From NCBI RefSeq assembly GCF_023264675.1, contig NZ_JAHFVG010000022.1:1-64000 (forward strand): 64,000 nucleotides of DNA, given 5' to 3'. Numbering within the stretch: the stretch's first letter is position 1; every line of letters begins with the position of its first letter. The DNA comes from Rhodococcus sp. (in: high G+C Gram-positive bacteria) (GTDB taxonomy: Bacteria > Actinomycetota > Actinomycetes > Mycobacteriales > Mycobacteriaceae). This document shows positions 30,136-39,658 of this stretch, piece by piece. Made by a program: the position numbers and the translations under genes. Under the pieces are notes generated by a model. The model saw only the letters and a list, made by a program, of their open reading frames with translations, was not told the DNA's origin and did not search any database.

Positions 30136-31044
30136 CTACGCGCGTGCAACGACTTCCCTGGTCGTGTCGGCGACCAAGGAGTTCATCGCTGCCGAATCAG
30201 AATTCTCCGTTGTCGTCGTGGACAGCACCACCAGCAGAATCTCGCGACCGTCCGGCCCGAGCAACAGTCCCGCATCGTTGGACACCCCGTAGGACCCTGT
30301 TCCGGTCTTGTCCGCCGATGTCCATCCGGCCGGAATGCCGGCGCGAAAGCGCATGTCCGACGTACGGGTATCTCCCATCCAGGCGAGCAGCTGATCCCGC
30401 GACGAGTCCGCCAGCACGTCACCGCGGAGCAGGGATCGATATCCCGCGCCGAGGCTCGCCGGAGTCGTCGTGTCGCGGTCGTCGCCCGGAATGGCTGTGT
30501 TGAGCTCCGGTTCCGTCCGATCGAGGCGAAATTCTTTGTCCCCCAACGATCGAGCGAAGTCGGTGACGGCCGCGGTTCCCCCGGCGGCGTCGATCAGAAA
30601 GTTTCCCGACGTGTTGTCGCTACGGCCGAGAGCCGCGGCGCAGAACTCGCCCAGCGTCACCGCCGAGTCCACCGGCCAGTCGATCGCCGACTCCGCGACC
30701 TTGCTCGCCGCGGTGACCGTGCGCGTATCGGTCAATGCCAGCTGCCCGGAATCGACCGCGACCAACACCGCACCGGCGGCGTAGACCTTGAACGTCGAGC
30801 AGAAGGCGAACCGCTCGTCGGACCGGTAGTCGATCGTCGCGCCCGAATCGAGATCGATCGCATACACGCCGAGCCGAGCTTGCTCGCGTTGCTCCAACTC
30901 GCCGAATACGGCGAGATCGGGAGCGGCCGGTTCGGGGATCTCCTGCTGCGGAACGGTCTGCTCCCCGTCTTTGCTGCAGGACACGGCCAGCGCTGCGACA
31001 CCGACAACGGCCATGAACTGTCTCCGCGAATGTGTTGGCACCAT
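30136..31044 (-). CDS. bla: Class A beta-lactamase, Tat/lipoprotein exported
   Basis: A 302-aa protein, start ATG 31044 with GGGGAG just upstream. The N-terminus has a twin-arginine motif SRRQFM and a lipobox-like AVSC at residue 23. All class A motifs are intact: Ser83-Thr-Phe-Lys86 (Ambler S70xxK), Ser142-Asp-Asn144 (SDN130-132), Glu178 (E166) in RTEPEL and Lys246-Thr-Gly248 (KTG234-236). It should hydrolyse penicillins and possibly cephalosporins in the cell envelope. No regulator gene (blaI/ampR type) is adjacent, so expression is probably constitutive. Confidence 0.95.
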   Translation of the reverse strand: MVPTHSRRQFMAVVGVAALAVSCSKDGEQTVPQQEIPEPAAPDLAVFGELEQREQARLGVYAIDLDSGATIDYRSDERFAFCSTFKVYAAGAVLVAVDSGQLALTDTRTVTAASKVAESAIDWPVDSAVTLGEFCAAALGRSDNTSGNFLIDAAGGTAAVTDFARSLGDKEFRLDRTEPELNTAIPGDDRDTTTPASLGAGYRSLLRGDVLADSSRDQLLAWMGDTRTSDMRFRAGIPAGWTSADKTGTGSYGVSNDAGLLLGPDGREILLVVLSTTTTENSDSAAMNSLVADTTREVVARA

Positions 31045-31203
31045 GCTCCCCAGCTCACCACAGCATCGAGTCCGCACAGCACCTGCGCCGGATTCTGGAG
31101 AACTCACAGGGATCCAACAGGTAGGAGGACTGCCCATCGGCCTCGATCGCCGGTACCCTCGACCGGGTTCACCATGCATACATACGAAGGACGAGAGACT
31201 TAC

Positions 31204-31308
31204 ATGATCACCAACTTCATCAACCTCATTCTCGGCAGCGTCGGATCCATCTCCGCAGGCAGCAGCGGCTTCGAACTGGCTCCGGGAGTTCTTCCTTTCG
31301 GCCTCTGA
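31204..31308 (+). CDS. Small hydrophobic peptide (34 aa)
   Basis: A short ORF in the gap between beta-lactamase and the MBL gene. ATG 31204 is preceded by GAGAG at 31193-31197 (6 nt) and by AAGGA. TACCCT at 31154-31159 is a plausible -10 element. Nearly all codons end in C/G, like the real genes around it. The peptide begins MITNFINLILGSVGS and ends ELAPGVLPFGL, with a Gly/Ser-rich middle. It is too short for a domain assignment and could be a leader or a membrane-associated peptide. Confidence 0.5.
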   Translation: MITNFINLILGSVGSISAGSSGFELAPGVLPFGL

Positions 31309-31327
31309 CAGTTCTTCGCCCTCCTTC

Positions 31328-32161
31328 ATGGGTGAGACTTTCCCGATCTGCGTCACCTGCGGCGTCCAGTACTCGTTACCGGACGCCGCAGGCGGCCAGC
31401 TGCACTGCATGATCTGCGACGACGAACGCCAGTACGTCGGCTACGACGGCCAGCAGTGGACGTCCCTCGACGCTCTTCGCGACGAGGGTTACGGCGTCGA
31501 CATTCGCGAAGAAGTTCCCGGGCTGTGGGGACTCGCCACCAGCCCCGAGCTGGCCATCGGTCAGCGAGCACTCCTGATTCCCGGCGACGGTGGGACCGTC
31601 ATGTGGGACTCCATCACCTATATCGACGACGCCGCAGTGGCTCGTGTCTCGGAACTGGGCGGCATCACGGCGATCGCACTCTCTCATCCCCACTACTACA
31701 GCTCGATGGTCGAATGGTCTCGCGCTTTCGACGATGCACCCATCTACGTGCACGAGCGGGACCGCGAGTGGGTCACCCGCAACGAGAACGTCGTCCTGTG
31801 GTCCGGTGACACCCGAGAAATCCTGCCCGGACGAACATTGATCAACGCCGGCGTGCATTTCGCGGGCGGCACCGTGCTGCACTGGCAGTCCGGCGTCGAC
31901 GGGCGTGGCGCCCTGTGCTCCGGCGATATCTTCACCGTCGTCGCCGATCGCCGATGGGTCGGCTTCATGTACAGCTATCCCAACCTGATCCCGGAACATC
32001 CGGACACCATCCGCAAGGCGGTCGAGTTGGTCCGGCCGTATCGATTTCACTCGCTCTACGGCGCGTGGTGGGACCGAATCATCACCCGCGACGCCGACGC
32101 TGCCGTGGTGGCGTCGGCCAGGCGCTATTTCGACCACATCGGCCGCGCCCGGGACTTCTAG
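31328..32161 (+). CDS. MBL-fold metallo-hydrolase-like protein with N-terminal zinc ribbon
   Basis: A 277-aa protein. Residues 1-35 contain CVTC and CMIC pairs that could form a zinc ribbon. The metallo-beta-lactamase fold follows (about 55-260): ALLIPGDGGTVMWDS, AIALSHPHYYSSMVEWS, INAGVHFAGGTVLHW and GALCSGDIFTVV. The usual HxHxDH metal motif reads HPHYYSSM, keeping two His but not the Asp-His pair, so the metal site is altered. A role as hydrolase is therefore uncertain. Confidence 0.8.
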   Translation: MGETFPICVTCGVQYSLPDAAGGQLHCMICDDERQYVGYDGQQWTSLDALRDEGYGVDIREEVPGLWGLATSPELAIGQRALLIPGDGGTVMWDSITYIDDAAVARVSELGGITAIALSHPHYYSSMVEWSRAFDDAPIYVHERDREWVTRNENVVLWSGDTREILPGRTLINAGVHFAGGTVLHWQSGVDGRGALCSGDIFTVVADRRWVGFMYSYPNLIPEHPDTIRKAVELVRPYRFHSLYGAWWDRIITRDADAAVVASARRYFDHIGRARDF

Positions 32162-32194
32162 GTACGACAAGGTCCCATACTCGACGCGCAGCCC

Positions 32195-32200
32195 TAATAT
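32195..32200 (+). promoter_or_regulatory. Strong -10 element for a leaderless transcript
   Basis: TAATAT (5 of 6 match to TATAAT) ends 6 nt before ATG 32207. There is no ribosome site, so translation probably begins at the 5' end of the mRNA. Confidence 0.55.
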
Positions 32201-32206
32201 GTGACG

Positions 32207-33847
32207 ATGCACATGCTGCGGCAGTTCGGCCGACGACTCGAACCCGCGGCACTGTTTCTTGCCACAGTTTTCTTCGCCCTGTCGATGACGCCGTCGCTGC
32301 TGCCGCGGCCCTGGTACCTGCAGGGCGTTGCGACAGGCATCAGCGTCGCCACCGGATACGGTCTGGGCTGCCTTGTCATCTGGATTGCGCATCTCTGTGG
32401 CATTCGTCCGCGCTGGCTACCGGACACACGACGTTTCGGCTGGTGGACGCTCGCCGTCACCGCCGTCGTCGTGATCCCCCTGTTCCTGATTCTCGGGTCG
32501 TGGTGGCAGGAAACCGTCCGACAGCTGGTCGAGGTCGACGTCGAGGGACCCGGGCGAATCCTGTATCTCGCCGTCCTTGTCGTCGCACTCCTCGTTGCCG
32601 TCCTCCTGCTCGGCGCAGCGCGCGGATTGCGCTGGTGCGCTCGCCGTCTCGCAGTGCTGTGTACTCGGTTCGTTCCGATTCCGGTGGCCAAGGGAATCGG
32701 AATCGCCGTCGTCGCGCTCCTCACTCTCTTCGTGATCAACGGCGCGGTCAACCGAGTGCTCATCGCCGCCGTCGCAAGTTCGTCCGAAATCGCCGACAAG
32801 GGAAGCCATCCCGGCGTCGAACAACCCACCACGCCCGAGAATTCGGGCTCGCCCGAATCGAACGAGGCCTGGGACTCACTCGGCATGGAAGGTCGCCGCT
32901 TCGTCTCCTCCGGCCCGACCGCGCAGGACATCGAGGCCTTCACCGGCGAGCCCGCACTGACACCCGTTCGCGCGTACGTCGGTGCCGCCGGTGCGGATTC
33001 GATCGACGAGGCCGCGGACCGAGTCGTGGCCGAACTGCGACGAACCGGAGCATTCGATCGTGAGGTCCTCGCCGTCGCCACGACGACCGGCCGCGGGTGG
33101 GTCAACGAAGCAGTCGCCGGATCACTGGAATACATGTACGGCGGCGACACCGCCATAGCCTCGATGCAGTACTCGTTCCTGCCGAGCCCCATTGCGTTTC
33201 TCGCGGACCGTGATTCGCCGCGCGAGGCCGGACGAGCGCTGTTCGACCGGGTGTACGACGCAGTACAGGACCTACCGGCGGAGTCGCGGCCGAAGCTCGT
33301 GGTGTTCGGTGAAAGCCTCGGCGCCTACGGCGGTCAGGACGCGTTCGGCGGCGGCCGCGACATGGTGGCGAGAACGGACGGCGCTCTCTGGGTCGGCAAT
33401 CCGAATTTCACGAAACAGTGGTCCGAGATCACCGCCGATCGCGACGCCGGATCGCGCGAGATACTTCCGGTGGTCGCGGGTGGCCGATACGTGCGCTTCG
33501 CGGGTCGACCCGACGAGCTCGAACTCGGCTCCGCCTGGGACGCCTCCCGCGTGGTGTACTGGCAGCACGCGTCCGATCCGATCACCTGGTGGTCACCGAA
33601 TCTGGTTCTGCACCAGCCGGACTGGCTCCGCGAGGAACGCGGCGTCGACGTCGACCCCGGCGTCCGATGGTTTCCGTTCGTGACCTTCTGGCAGACCACG
33701 TTCGACATGGTGTTCTCCACCGATGTACCCCAGGGGTACGGCCATAATTACGGAGAGGACGCCGTGGACATGTGGGCCGAGATTCTCCAGCCCGACGGTT
33801 GGGGCGCGGAGGACACCGAACGCTTGCGCAATATCATCGCGGGTTGA
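32207..33847 (+). CDS. Membrane alpha/beta-hydrolase family protein
   Basis: A 546-aa protein; ATG 32207 is chosen because of the -10 element placed for a leaderless start (GTG 32201 is the alternative). Four to five hydrophobic helices occupy about residues 12-190. The cytoplasmic or periplasmic hydrolase part follows (about 225-545). Its nucleophile elbow is VVFGESLGAYGGQ (G-E-S-L-G), and its C-terminal motif HNYGEDAVDMW offers a His. The architecture matches an uncharacterised actinobacterial membrane esterase-like family. Natural substrate unknown. Confidence 0.83.
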   Translation: MHMLRQFGRRLEPAALFLATVFFALSMTPSLLPRPWYLQGVATGISVATGYGLGCLVIWIAHLCGIRPRWLPDTRRFGWWTLAVTAVVVIPLFLILGSWWQETVRQLVEVDVEGPGRILYLAVLVVALLVAVLLLGAARGLRWCARRLAVLCTRFVPIPVAKGIGIAVVALLTLFVINGAVNRVLIAAVASSSEIADKGSHPGVEQPTTPENSGSPESNEAWDSLGMEGRRFVSSGPTAQDIEAFTGEPALTPVRAYVGAAGADSIDEAADRVVAELRRTGAFDREVLAVATTTGRGWVNEAVAGSLEYMYGGDTAIASMQYSFLPSPIAFLADRDSPREAGRALFDRVYDAVQDLPAESRPKLVVFGESLGAYGGQDAFGGGRDMVARTDGALWVGNPNFTKQWSEITADRDAGSREILPVVAGGRYVRFAGRPDELELGSAWDASRVVYWQHASDPITWWSPNLVLHQPDWLREERGVDVDPGVRWFPFVTFWQTTFDMVFSTDVPQGYGHNYGEDAVDMWAEILQPDGWGAEDTERLRNIIAG

Positions 33848-33892
33848 GGTCGTCGCGGGTTGAGCACGCCGGTTTCGGGTATGCCGTCCCGC

Positions 33893-34054
33893 ATGAGCGG
33901 ACAACACGAGAAGCCACAGACCGAACAGACCGGAACGGGCGCCGAGGGCGCCAAGGAAGATGTTCAATCCGACCCCGCTGCCGGCGAGCAGTCCGGTGAC
34001 TGGTCGGGTGAGGGTGGCGCAAGCCCCGACGGCCCGGCCACCGACCAGAAGTAG
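33893..34054 (+). CDS. Small acidic, disordered conserved protein
   Basis: A 53-aa protein (MSGQHEKPQTEQTG...) rich in Gly, Glu, Asp and Gln with no hydrophobic core, ending GPATDQK. Such short polar proteins recur in mycolic-acid actinobacteria. It sits 46 bp after the hydrolase gene. Function unknown; a starting Met at 33893 is assumed. Confidence 0.55.
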   Translation: MSGQHEKPQTEQTGTGAEGAKEDVQSDPAAGEQSGDWSGEGGASPDGPATDQK

Positions 34055-34091
34055 CTACTCAGCTCAGAAGTAACAGCTCACAAGGGACAGC

Positions 34092-34370
34092 TCAGCGGCC
34101 GGCCATGTCGCGTTCGACACCTCGGATGAGTTGAAGGTCGCAGGCGGCGACGACCTTCTGGACCGTGCACCGGCCCTGAAGCCAGTCGCCGCCGAGCGTG
34201 AACTCGACGCGCAGATCTCCGAGCCAGTCGATGTCGACCACGACACCGACGGTTCCCGCGGGAACGCCTGCTCGCCAGGCACGCTTGCCCAAGTGACGGA
34301 CTGCCGTCACCGCGTCTCCACGCCTGTATGCCCGCGCCTCGTCGACGCCCCGTCGTACCGCTGAATTCAT
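34092..34370 (-). CDS. Hypothetical protein (92 aa)
   Basis: Not recognised. The N-terminus is basic and helical (VRRGVDEARAYRRGDAVTA), followed by a compact beta-rich part (AGVPAGTVGVVVDIDWLGDLRVEFTLGGDWL) resembling an SH3-like barrel. One Cys pair (RCTV, ACDLQ) is present. It is convergent with the small acidic gene. ATG 34370. Confidence 0.6.
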   Translation of the reverse strand: MNSAVRRGVDEARAYRRGDAVTAVRHLGKRAWRAGVPAGTVGVVVDIDWLGDLRVEFTLGGDWLQGRCTVQKVVAACDLQLIRGVERDMAGR

Positions 34371-34478
34371 ACTTCCCCCACCCCGATCGCCTCTGCCGAC
34401 AAGTCAACACTGACCTCGGGTTGCCTTCAAGTCGTGTGCAGTCCGCTGAGCTGGTGATTCACCATCGATCGGTTCGGT

Positions 34479-35408
34479 TCAGCCCGCGAAACCGGGCCGT
34501 TGCCCGAAGAACTCGTCGAGTGAGAACTTGATGCCTTCGGCGTCGAGTCCGTGCGCGTGTTCGTGGTCGCCAGGCGAGCCGTATCGCCTCAATTCGCCCC
34601 GGCCGACGCCGAGTCCGATCACCCGGTGTCGGATGCCGGACAACGCGGCGGCAATGTGCGGGACGGACGTTCCGGCGAGGTACGGCTCGACGACCGCCAC
34701 ATCGGGCGCCGTCAGGGTGGATCGCAGTGTCCGCGCGTCGAAAGGCCGGATCTGCTCGGCGTAGAGAACTGTCAGATCACGCCCTTCGGTGGCCGCGAGG
34801 ACCGCGTCGGCCATCGGGCCGACAGCAATCACCGTGCCCGACGAGCCGGTCCGCAACACCGTGAATCCCGGGCCCTCGGCGTAGCGCCGACGATTCGAAA
34901 TCCCGTCGAGTCGGATGTACACCCGTTCCTCGCTCTCGAATCCAGCGCGGAGTGCGTCCTCGGCTTCGTCGGCGCTTCCCGGCACGTGCACGATCCAGCC
35001 GTCGAGAGTGTCGAGCAGCGCGACGTCGCGAGGCCCGAAATGCGTCTCACCGCCTGCGGCCATGGAGTAGGAACCGCCCGAACCGACGAAGATCCCGCCG
35101 ACCCCCTGGTGCCCGAAGTCCAGCTTCACCTGCTCGAACGGCCGCTCGAGCAGGAACGGTGCGAAGGTGTGCACGATCGGTCGCATTCCGGCGAGCGCCA
35201 GGCCTGCCGCGAACGATACGAGAAGTTGCTCGCGAATACCGACGTTGATCACTCGATCTTTCAGAGCCGTGTCCATGTCCGGATCCAGATAACCTGCGCC
35301 GATCTCGGCGAGCACGAGTGCGGCGTCGCTGTTGTCGCGTAGAAGTTCCGGGATCAACCCGTAGAAGCGTTCGCGTTGGTCCGTGGTCTTTTCCGATATC
35401 GATGTCAT
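34479..35408 (-). CDS. Transketolase-like C-terminal subunit
   Basis: A 309-aa protein containing the pyrimidine-binding and C-terminal domains of transketolase/DXS-type enzymes. VINVGIREQLLVSFAAGLAL carries the conserved Glu that activates thiamine diphosphate, followed by HTFAPFLLERPFEQVKLDF. The C-terminal part has TVIAVGPMADAVLAA and VVEPYLAGTSVPHIAAAL. It begins 2 bp after the N-terminal subunit gene, forming a split enzyme. Split transketolases act on sugar phosphates or, in secondary metabolism, on related ketoses. Confidence 0.88.
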   Translation of the reverse strand: MTSISEKTTDQRERFYGLIPELLRDNSDAALVLAEIGAGYLDPDMDTALKDRVINVGIREQLLVSFAAGLALAGMRPIVHTFAPFLLERPFEQVKLDFGHQGVGGIFVGSGGSYSMAAGGETHFGPRDVALLDTLDGWIVHVPGSADEAEDALRAGFESEERVYIRLDGISNRRRYAEGPGFTVLRTGSSGTVIAVGPMADAVLAATEGRDLTVLYAEQIRPFDARTLRSTLTAPDVAVVEPYLAGTSVPHIAAALSGIRHRVIGLGVGRGELRRYGSPGDHEHAHGLDAEGIKFSLDEFFGQRPGFAG

Positions 35409-35410
35409 GG

Positions 35411-36082
35411 CTAGCCGTCCTTTCGCTCGACGTGTGCAACGACGACGTGCGGGGTGTTCGGCAGCCCGGCGGCGAACGCTCGTCGTAGCGCCTCGTGGTC
35501 TCGGCCGTCGACGTCGGACGAGGTCCAGCCCTCGACCTCGAATCGCGCCGAGATGCCTCCTGGCCAGCCGAGTCCCGCCGACTCGTTGTCGATCACCACG
35601 GCTGTCAGATTCCCCAGTCCCCGGCGTCCGGCGAATGCGATGGCCTCGCCGTTGCTGCCTTCGTCCAGTTCGGCGTCACCGAGGAGAACTACCACGCGTG
35701 CGTGGCCGGGCCGTAGCGACAACGCCGTTGCGGTACCCACGGCGATCGGAAGTCCATGTCCGAGAGAACCTGCCGAGATCTCGACTCCCGGCACCAGCAT
35801 TCGATCCGGGTGATAGCCGAGGGGAGAGTCGAATTCACCGAAGGTGTCGAGTAGGTCCTCGGGGATGAACCCGTGCGCTGCGAGCACGGCGTAGTACGCC
35901 ATCGGACCATGGCCCTTGGAGACGAGAAATCGGTCGCGGTCCGGGTCTTCCATGTCGATGCGGAGAACGTGGTGGTAGAGAACCCAGATGACATCGAGGG
36001 TGGAAGTTGCACTTGCGCCGTGCTTCTCGTCGCCGGTCATGCGAGTCATGAGATCGGTCAGGTCGTCGTAGGTCGCTGTCAT
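35411..36082 (-). CDS. Transketolase-like N-terminal subunit
   Basis: A 223-aa thiamine-diphosphate-binding subunit, start ATG 36082. It has VSKGHGPMAYYAVLAAHGF, SAGSLGHGLPIAVGTA and the metal/ThDP motif GDAELDEGSNGEAI...VVIDN (GD-x26-N). A usual transketolase is a single chain of about 650 aa; here N- and C-terminal halves are separate genes that must form a heterotetramer. No other pentose-phosphate gene is adjacent, so the pathway is unclear. Confidence 0.88.
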   Translation of the reverse strand: MTATYDDLTDLMTRMTGDEKHGASATSTLDVIWVLYHHVLRIDMEDPDRDRFLVSKGHGPMAYYAVLAAHGFIPEDLLDTFGEFDSPLGYHPDRMLVPGVEISAGSLGHGLPIAVGTATALSLRPGHARVVVLLGDAELDEGSNGEAIAFAGRRGLGNLTAVVIDNESAGLGWPGGISARFEVEGWTSSDVDGRDHEALRRAFAAGLPNTPHVVVAHVERKDG

Positions 36083-36160
36083 TACTCCACGATGCAACCT
36101 CAACCATTGTTCAGGTCAAGAGCCGCGTTACAGGTCGATCCAGAAGCGGTCTGCGGGAGC

Positions 36161-36442
36161 TCAGATGCTGAAGCCCCAGTTGTACGGGTTGACCACGACC
36201 CGATACCAGACATCGCCGTCCCGGGTGCATGGAACCAGAACGATCGACTGCGAAGACTGCTCCAGCGCTTGGGCTTTGGAGCAGAAGTACTGGGCGCCTT
36301 CGCCGGTCGTCTCCGCGCGATAGACCGGACCGACATGCCACGGCGCAGCGTCCGCCGAGGCCGAGCCGATACTCACGCCGAGGGCCACCGGGGCGGCGAC
36401 GATCGTGGCCAATACAGCAATGCGTTGCGCTGTTCTCTTCAT
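36161..36442 (-). CDS. Small secreted protein with one disulphide pair
   Basis: A 93-aa protein. ATG 36442 is favoured over 36451 because GAGG lies 9 nt upstream of it. A signal peptide (MKRTAQRIAVLATIVAAPVA...) ends in an ASA-type cleavage site near residue 30. The mature part has two Cys (YFCSKAQ, LVPCTRDG), likely paired, and ends in VVVNPYNWGFSI. Not recognised; a small exported actinobacterial protein. Confidence 0.75.
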   Translation of the reverse strand: MKRTAQRIAVLATIVAAPVALGVSIGSASADAAPWHVGPVYRAETTGEGAQYFCSKAQALEQSSQSIVLVPCTRDGDVWYRVVVNPYNWGFSI

Positions 36443-36540
36443 CGTCCGCATCCTCGGGTTCGCAGTAGGGGTGACCGCAGTGGGGGTGACACAGGTAACT
36501 TCGGCGGCGGTACTCGAAGTGTTACCCCCGCACGCCCTGA

Positions 36541-38082
<1,542 letters not shown>

Positions 38083-38101
38083 CGCACTCCCCGCGCTGAT
38101 T

Positions 38102-38116
38102 TTGCTGTTTCAGCAA
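38102..38116. promoter_or_regulatory. Small hairpin in the promoter of the TrxR-like gene
   Basis: TTGCTG-TTT-CAGCAA lies in an AT-rich island (38099-38135) that also holds two ATTGCC copies and CAATATTG. It is 42 bp before the next start and could be an operator; no regulator is assigned. Confidence 0.4.
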
Positions 38117-38157
38117 TCAATATTGCCAATTGCCGAGTCGGCACGCACAGTAGAGCA

Positions 38158-39111
38158 ATGACATCGAACTCTCGGTACGACGTGATCATCATCGGCGGCG
38201 GCGCCGCAGGCCTTTCGGGAGCAGTCACGCTCGCTCGCGCACGCCGGTCGGTCCTCGTCGTCGACGCCGGACATCCACGCAATGCGCCTGCCGCGCATGC
38301 TCACAACTACCTGGGACTCGAAGGGATCCCGCCGCTGGAGCTGGTGGCGAAGGGTCGCGCCGAAGCACAGTCCTACGGAGCCGAGATTCGCGAGGGCACC
38401 GTCGCATCGACGTCGGGACGCAGTGGAGACTTCACCGTCGTCCTGGACGACGGAACCACACTGACCGCTCGGCGGCTACTCGTGACCACCGGCCTCACCG
38501 ACGAACTGCCGGACATCCCCGGACTCGCCGATCGCTGGGGCCGCGAGGTTCTGCACTGCCCGTTCTGCCACGGCTGGGAGGTACGCGCGGACACCGTCGG
38601 AATCATCGGCAGTGCGATCGGCGTTCACCAGGCTCTGATGTGGCGCCAGTGGTCCGACAACATCGTGCTGTTCACCCAGGGACACGAGCCGACGAACGAC
38701 GAGTACGAGAAGTTGGCGGCGCGCGACATCGGGGTCGTGACCGACGCCATCGACTCGATCGTCGTCGACGGCGGCGTGCTCACCGGTGTACGTCTGGCGT
38801 CGGGCACCACCGTTGCCGTCCACGCCGTGGTGGCGCGACCGAACTTCGCTGCCAACGCCGACATGCTGAAAGGGCTCGACCTCGCGGTGTCCGACGTACT
38901 GATGGGCGACATCAAGATGGGTACGGCACTGACGATCGATACCTTCGGTGCCACGTCCACCGCCGGCGTCTACGCAGCAGGCAACGTCGCTTCGGTCACC
39001 GAGAACGTGATCGGCTCGGCCGCCGCCGGGGGGCGTACGGCCGGGGCGATCAACGCGAGCCTCATCGACGAGGACGTTCAACTCGCCGTCGACGCGCGAG
39101 CGCGAGCATGA
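38158..39111 (+). CDS. Thioredoxin reductase-like FAD/NAD(P)-dependent oxidoreductase
   Basis: A 317-aa flavoprotein of the thioredoxin-reductase fold. The FAD motif is VIIIGGGAAGLSGAVTLAR and the redox pair is Cys-Pro-Phe-Cys in HCPFCHGWEV. CP(F/Y)CHGWE is typical of TrxR-like enzymes that oxidise dithiols of small molecules (GliT/HlmI-like) as well as less defined proteins. The terminal FAD motif is AGVYAAGNVASVTENVIGSA. The last residues (DARARA) and stop lie in a 26-bp tandem repeat. Confidence 0.88.
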   Translation: MTSNSRYDVIIIGGGAAGLSGAVTLARARRSVLVVDAGHPRNAPAAHAHNYLGLEGIPPLELVAKGRAEAQSYGAEIREGTVASTSGRSGDFTVVLDDGTTLTARRLLVTTGLTDELPDIPGLADRWGREVLHCPFCHGWEVRADTVGIIGSAIGVHQALMWRQWSDNIVLFTQGHEPTNDEYEKLAARDIGVVTDAIDSIVVDGGVLTGVRLASGTTVAVHAVVARPNFAANADMLKGLDLAVSDVLMGDIKMGTALTIDTFGATSTAGVYAAGNVASVTENVIGSAAAGGRTAGAINASLIDEDVQLAVDARARA

Positions 39112-39159
39112 GGAACGACGCGCGAGCGCGAGCATGAGCAACGACGCGCGAGCGCGGGG
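39090..39159. repeat. 26-bp tandem repeat across a stop codon
   Basis: Copy 1 is 39090-39115, copy 2 39116-39141 (one difference), and a partial third copy runs 39142-39159. The unit begins CGACGCGCGAGCGCGAGC. Copy 1 contains the stop of the TrxR-like gene; the third copy abuts the convergent MarR stop (39160). Confidence 0.85.
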
Positions 39160-39615
39160 CTAAGCCTGTACGCGCAGCTCGTCCATCAGCAGTGCCAGTG
39201 CAGGCGCTGCCGAGACGAGCTGCGCTGCAGCATCTTCGGGTAGTCGTTCGAGCGCTTGGTTGATGCGTGAGGACCACGCTGCTTCGATGCGGGTGCGATT
39301 GCGGACCATCTGCTCGGTCACCGTCAACTCGGCCACACGCCGGTCCGCGGCCGACGGGGTGCGCTTCAACAAGCCGCGATCCACCAGGCTGCGTACCGCT
39401 GTGCTGACGTTGGACGGCTGCATCGCGAGCAGTTCGGCCATGACCCGCACACTGATTCCCGGGTTCCGATCGACCTCCTTCAGGATGGTCAACTCCGGCG
39501 CCGGGATGCGCTCGATTCCGAGGTCCTCCACGGGGTCGAGGCGCTGAATCGTCCAACTGAGATCGTGCAACACCGACGCGAGTGGCGCCGATGCCTGGGA
39601 TGAGTGGTGGATCAC
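39160..39615 (-). CDS. MarR-family transcriptional regulator
   Basis: A 151-aa regulator. GTG 39615 (VIHHSSQASAP) is favoured over ATG 39630 because TATTGT (39627-39622) ends 6 nt before it, as in leaderless transcripts, and ATG 39630 lies inside the operator palindrome. The wHTH is clear: SVRVMAELLAMQPSNVSTAV, SLVDRGLLKRTPSAADRRVA. MarR proteins typically repress adjacent exporters until bound by phenolic ligands; the divergent Bcr-type exporter is the obvious target. Confidence 0.88.
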   Translation of the reverse strand: MIHHSSQASAPLASVLHDLSWTIQRLDPVEDLGIERIPAPELTILKEVDRNPGISVRVMAELLAMQPSNVSTAVRSLVDRGLLKRTPSAADRRVAELTVTEQMVRNRTRIEAAWSSRINQALERLPEDAAAQLVSAAPALALLMDELRVQA

Positions 39616-39626
39616 GTCACCACAAT

Positions 39627-39644
39627 ACATATATTTTTATATGT
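39627..39644. promoter_or_regulatory. MarR operator candidate
   Basis: ACATATA-TTTT-TATATGT is a perfect 7-bp inverted repeat. It overlaps the upstream side of the MarR -10 element and adjoins TAAGTT (39645-39650), the likely -10 element of the exporter, so one site could repress both genes. Confidence 0.65.
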
Positions 39645-39658
39645 TAAGTTTCGTTACG

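Noticed and set aside
39090..39159. A CRISPR array
   Set aside because: The repeats are directly adjacent with no spacers and there are no cas genes.
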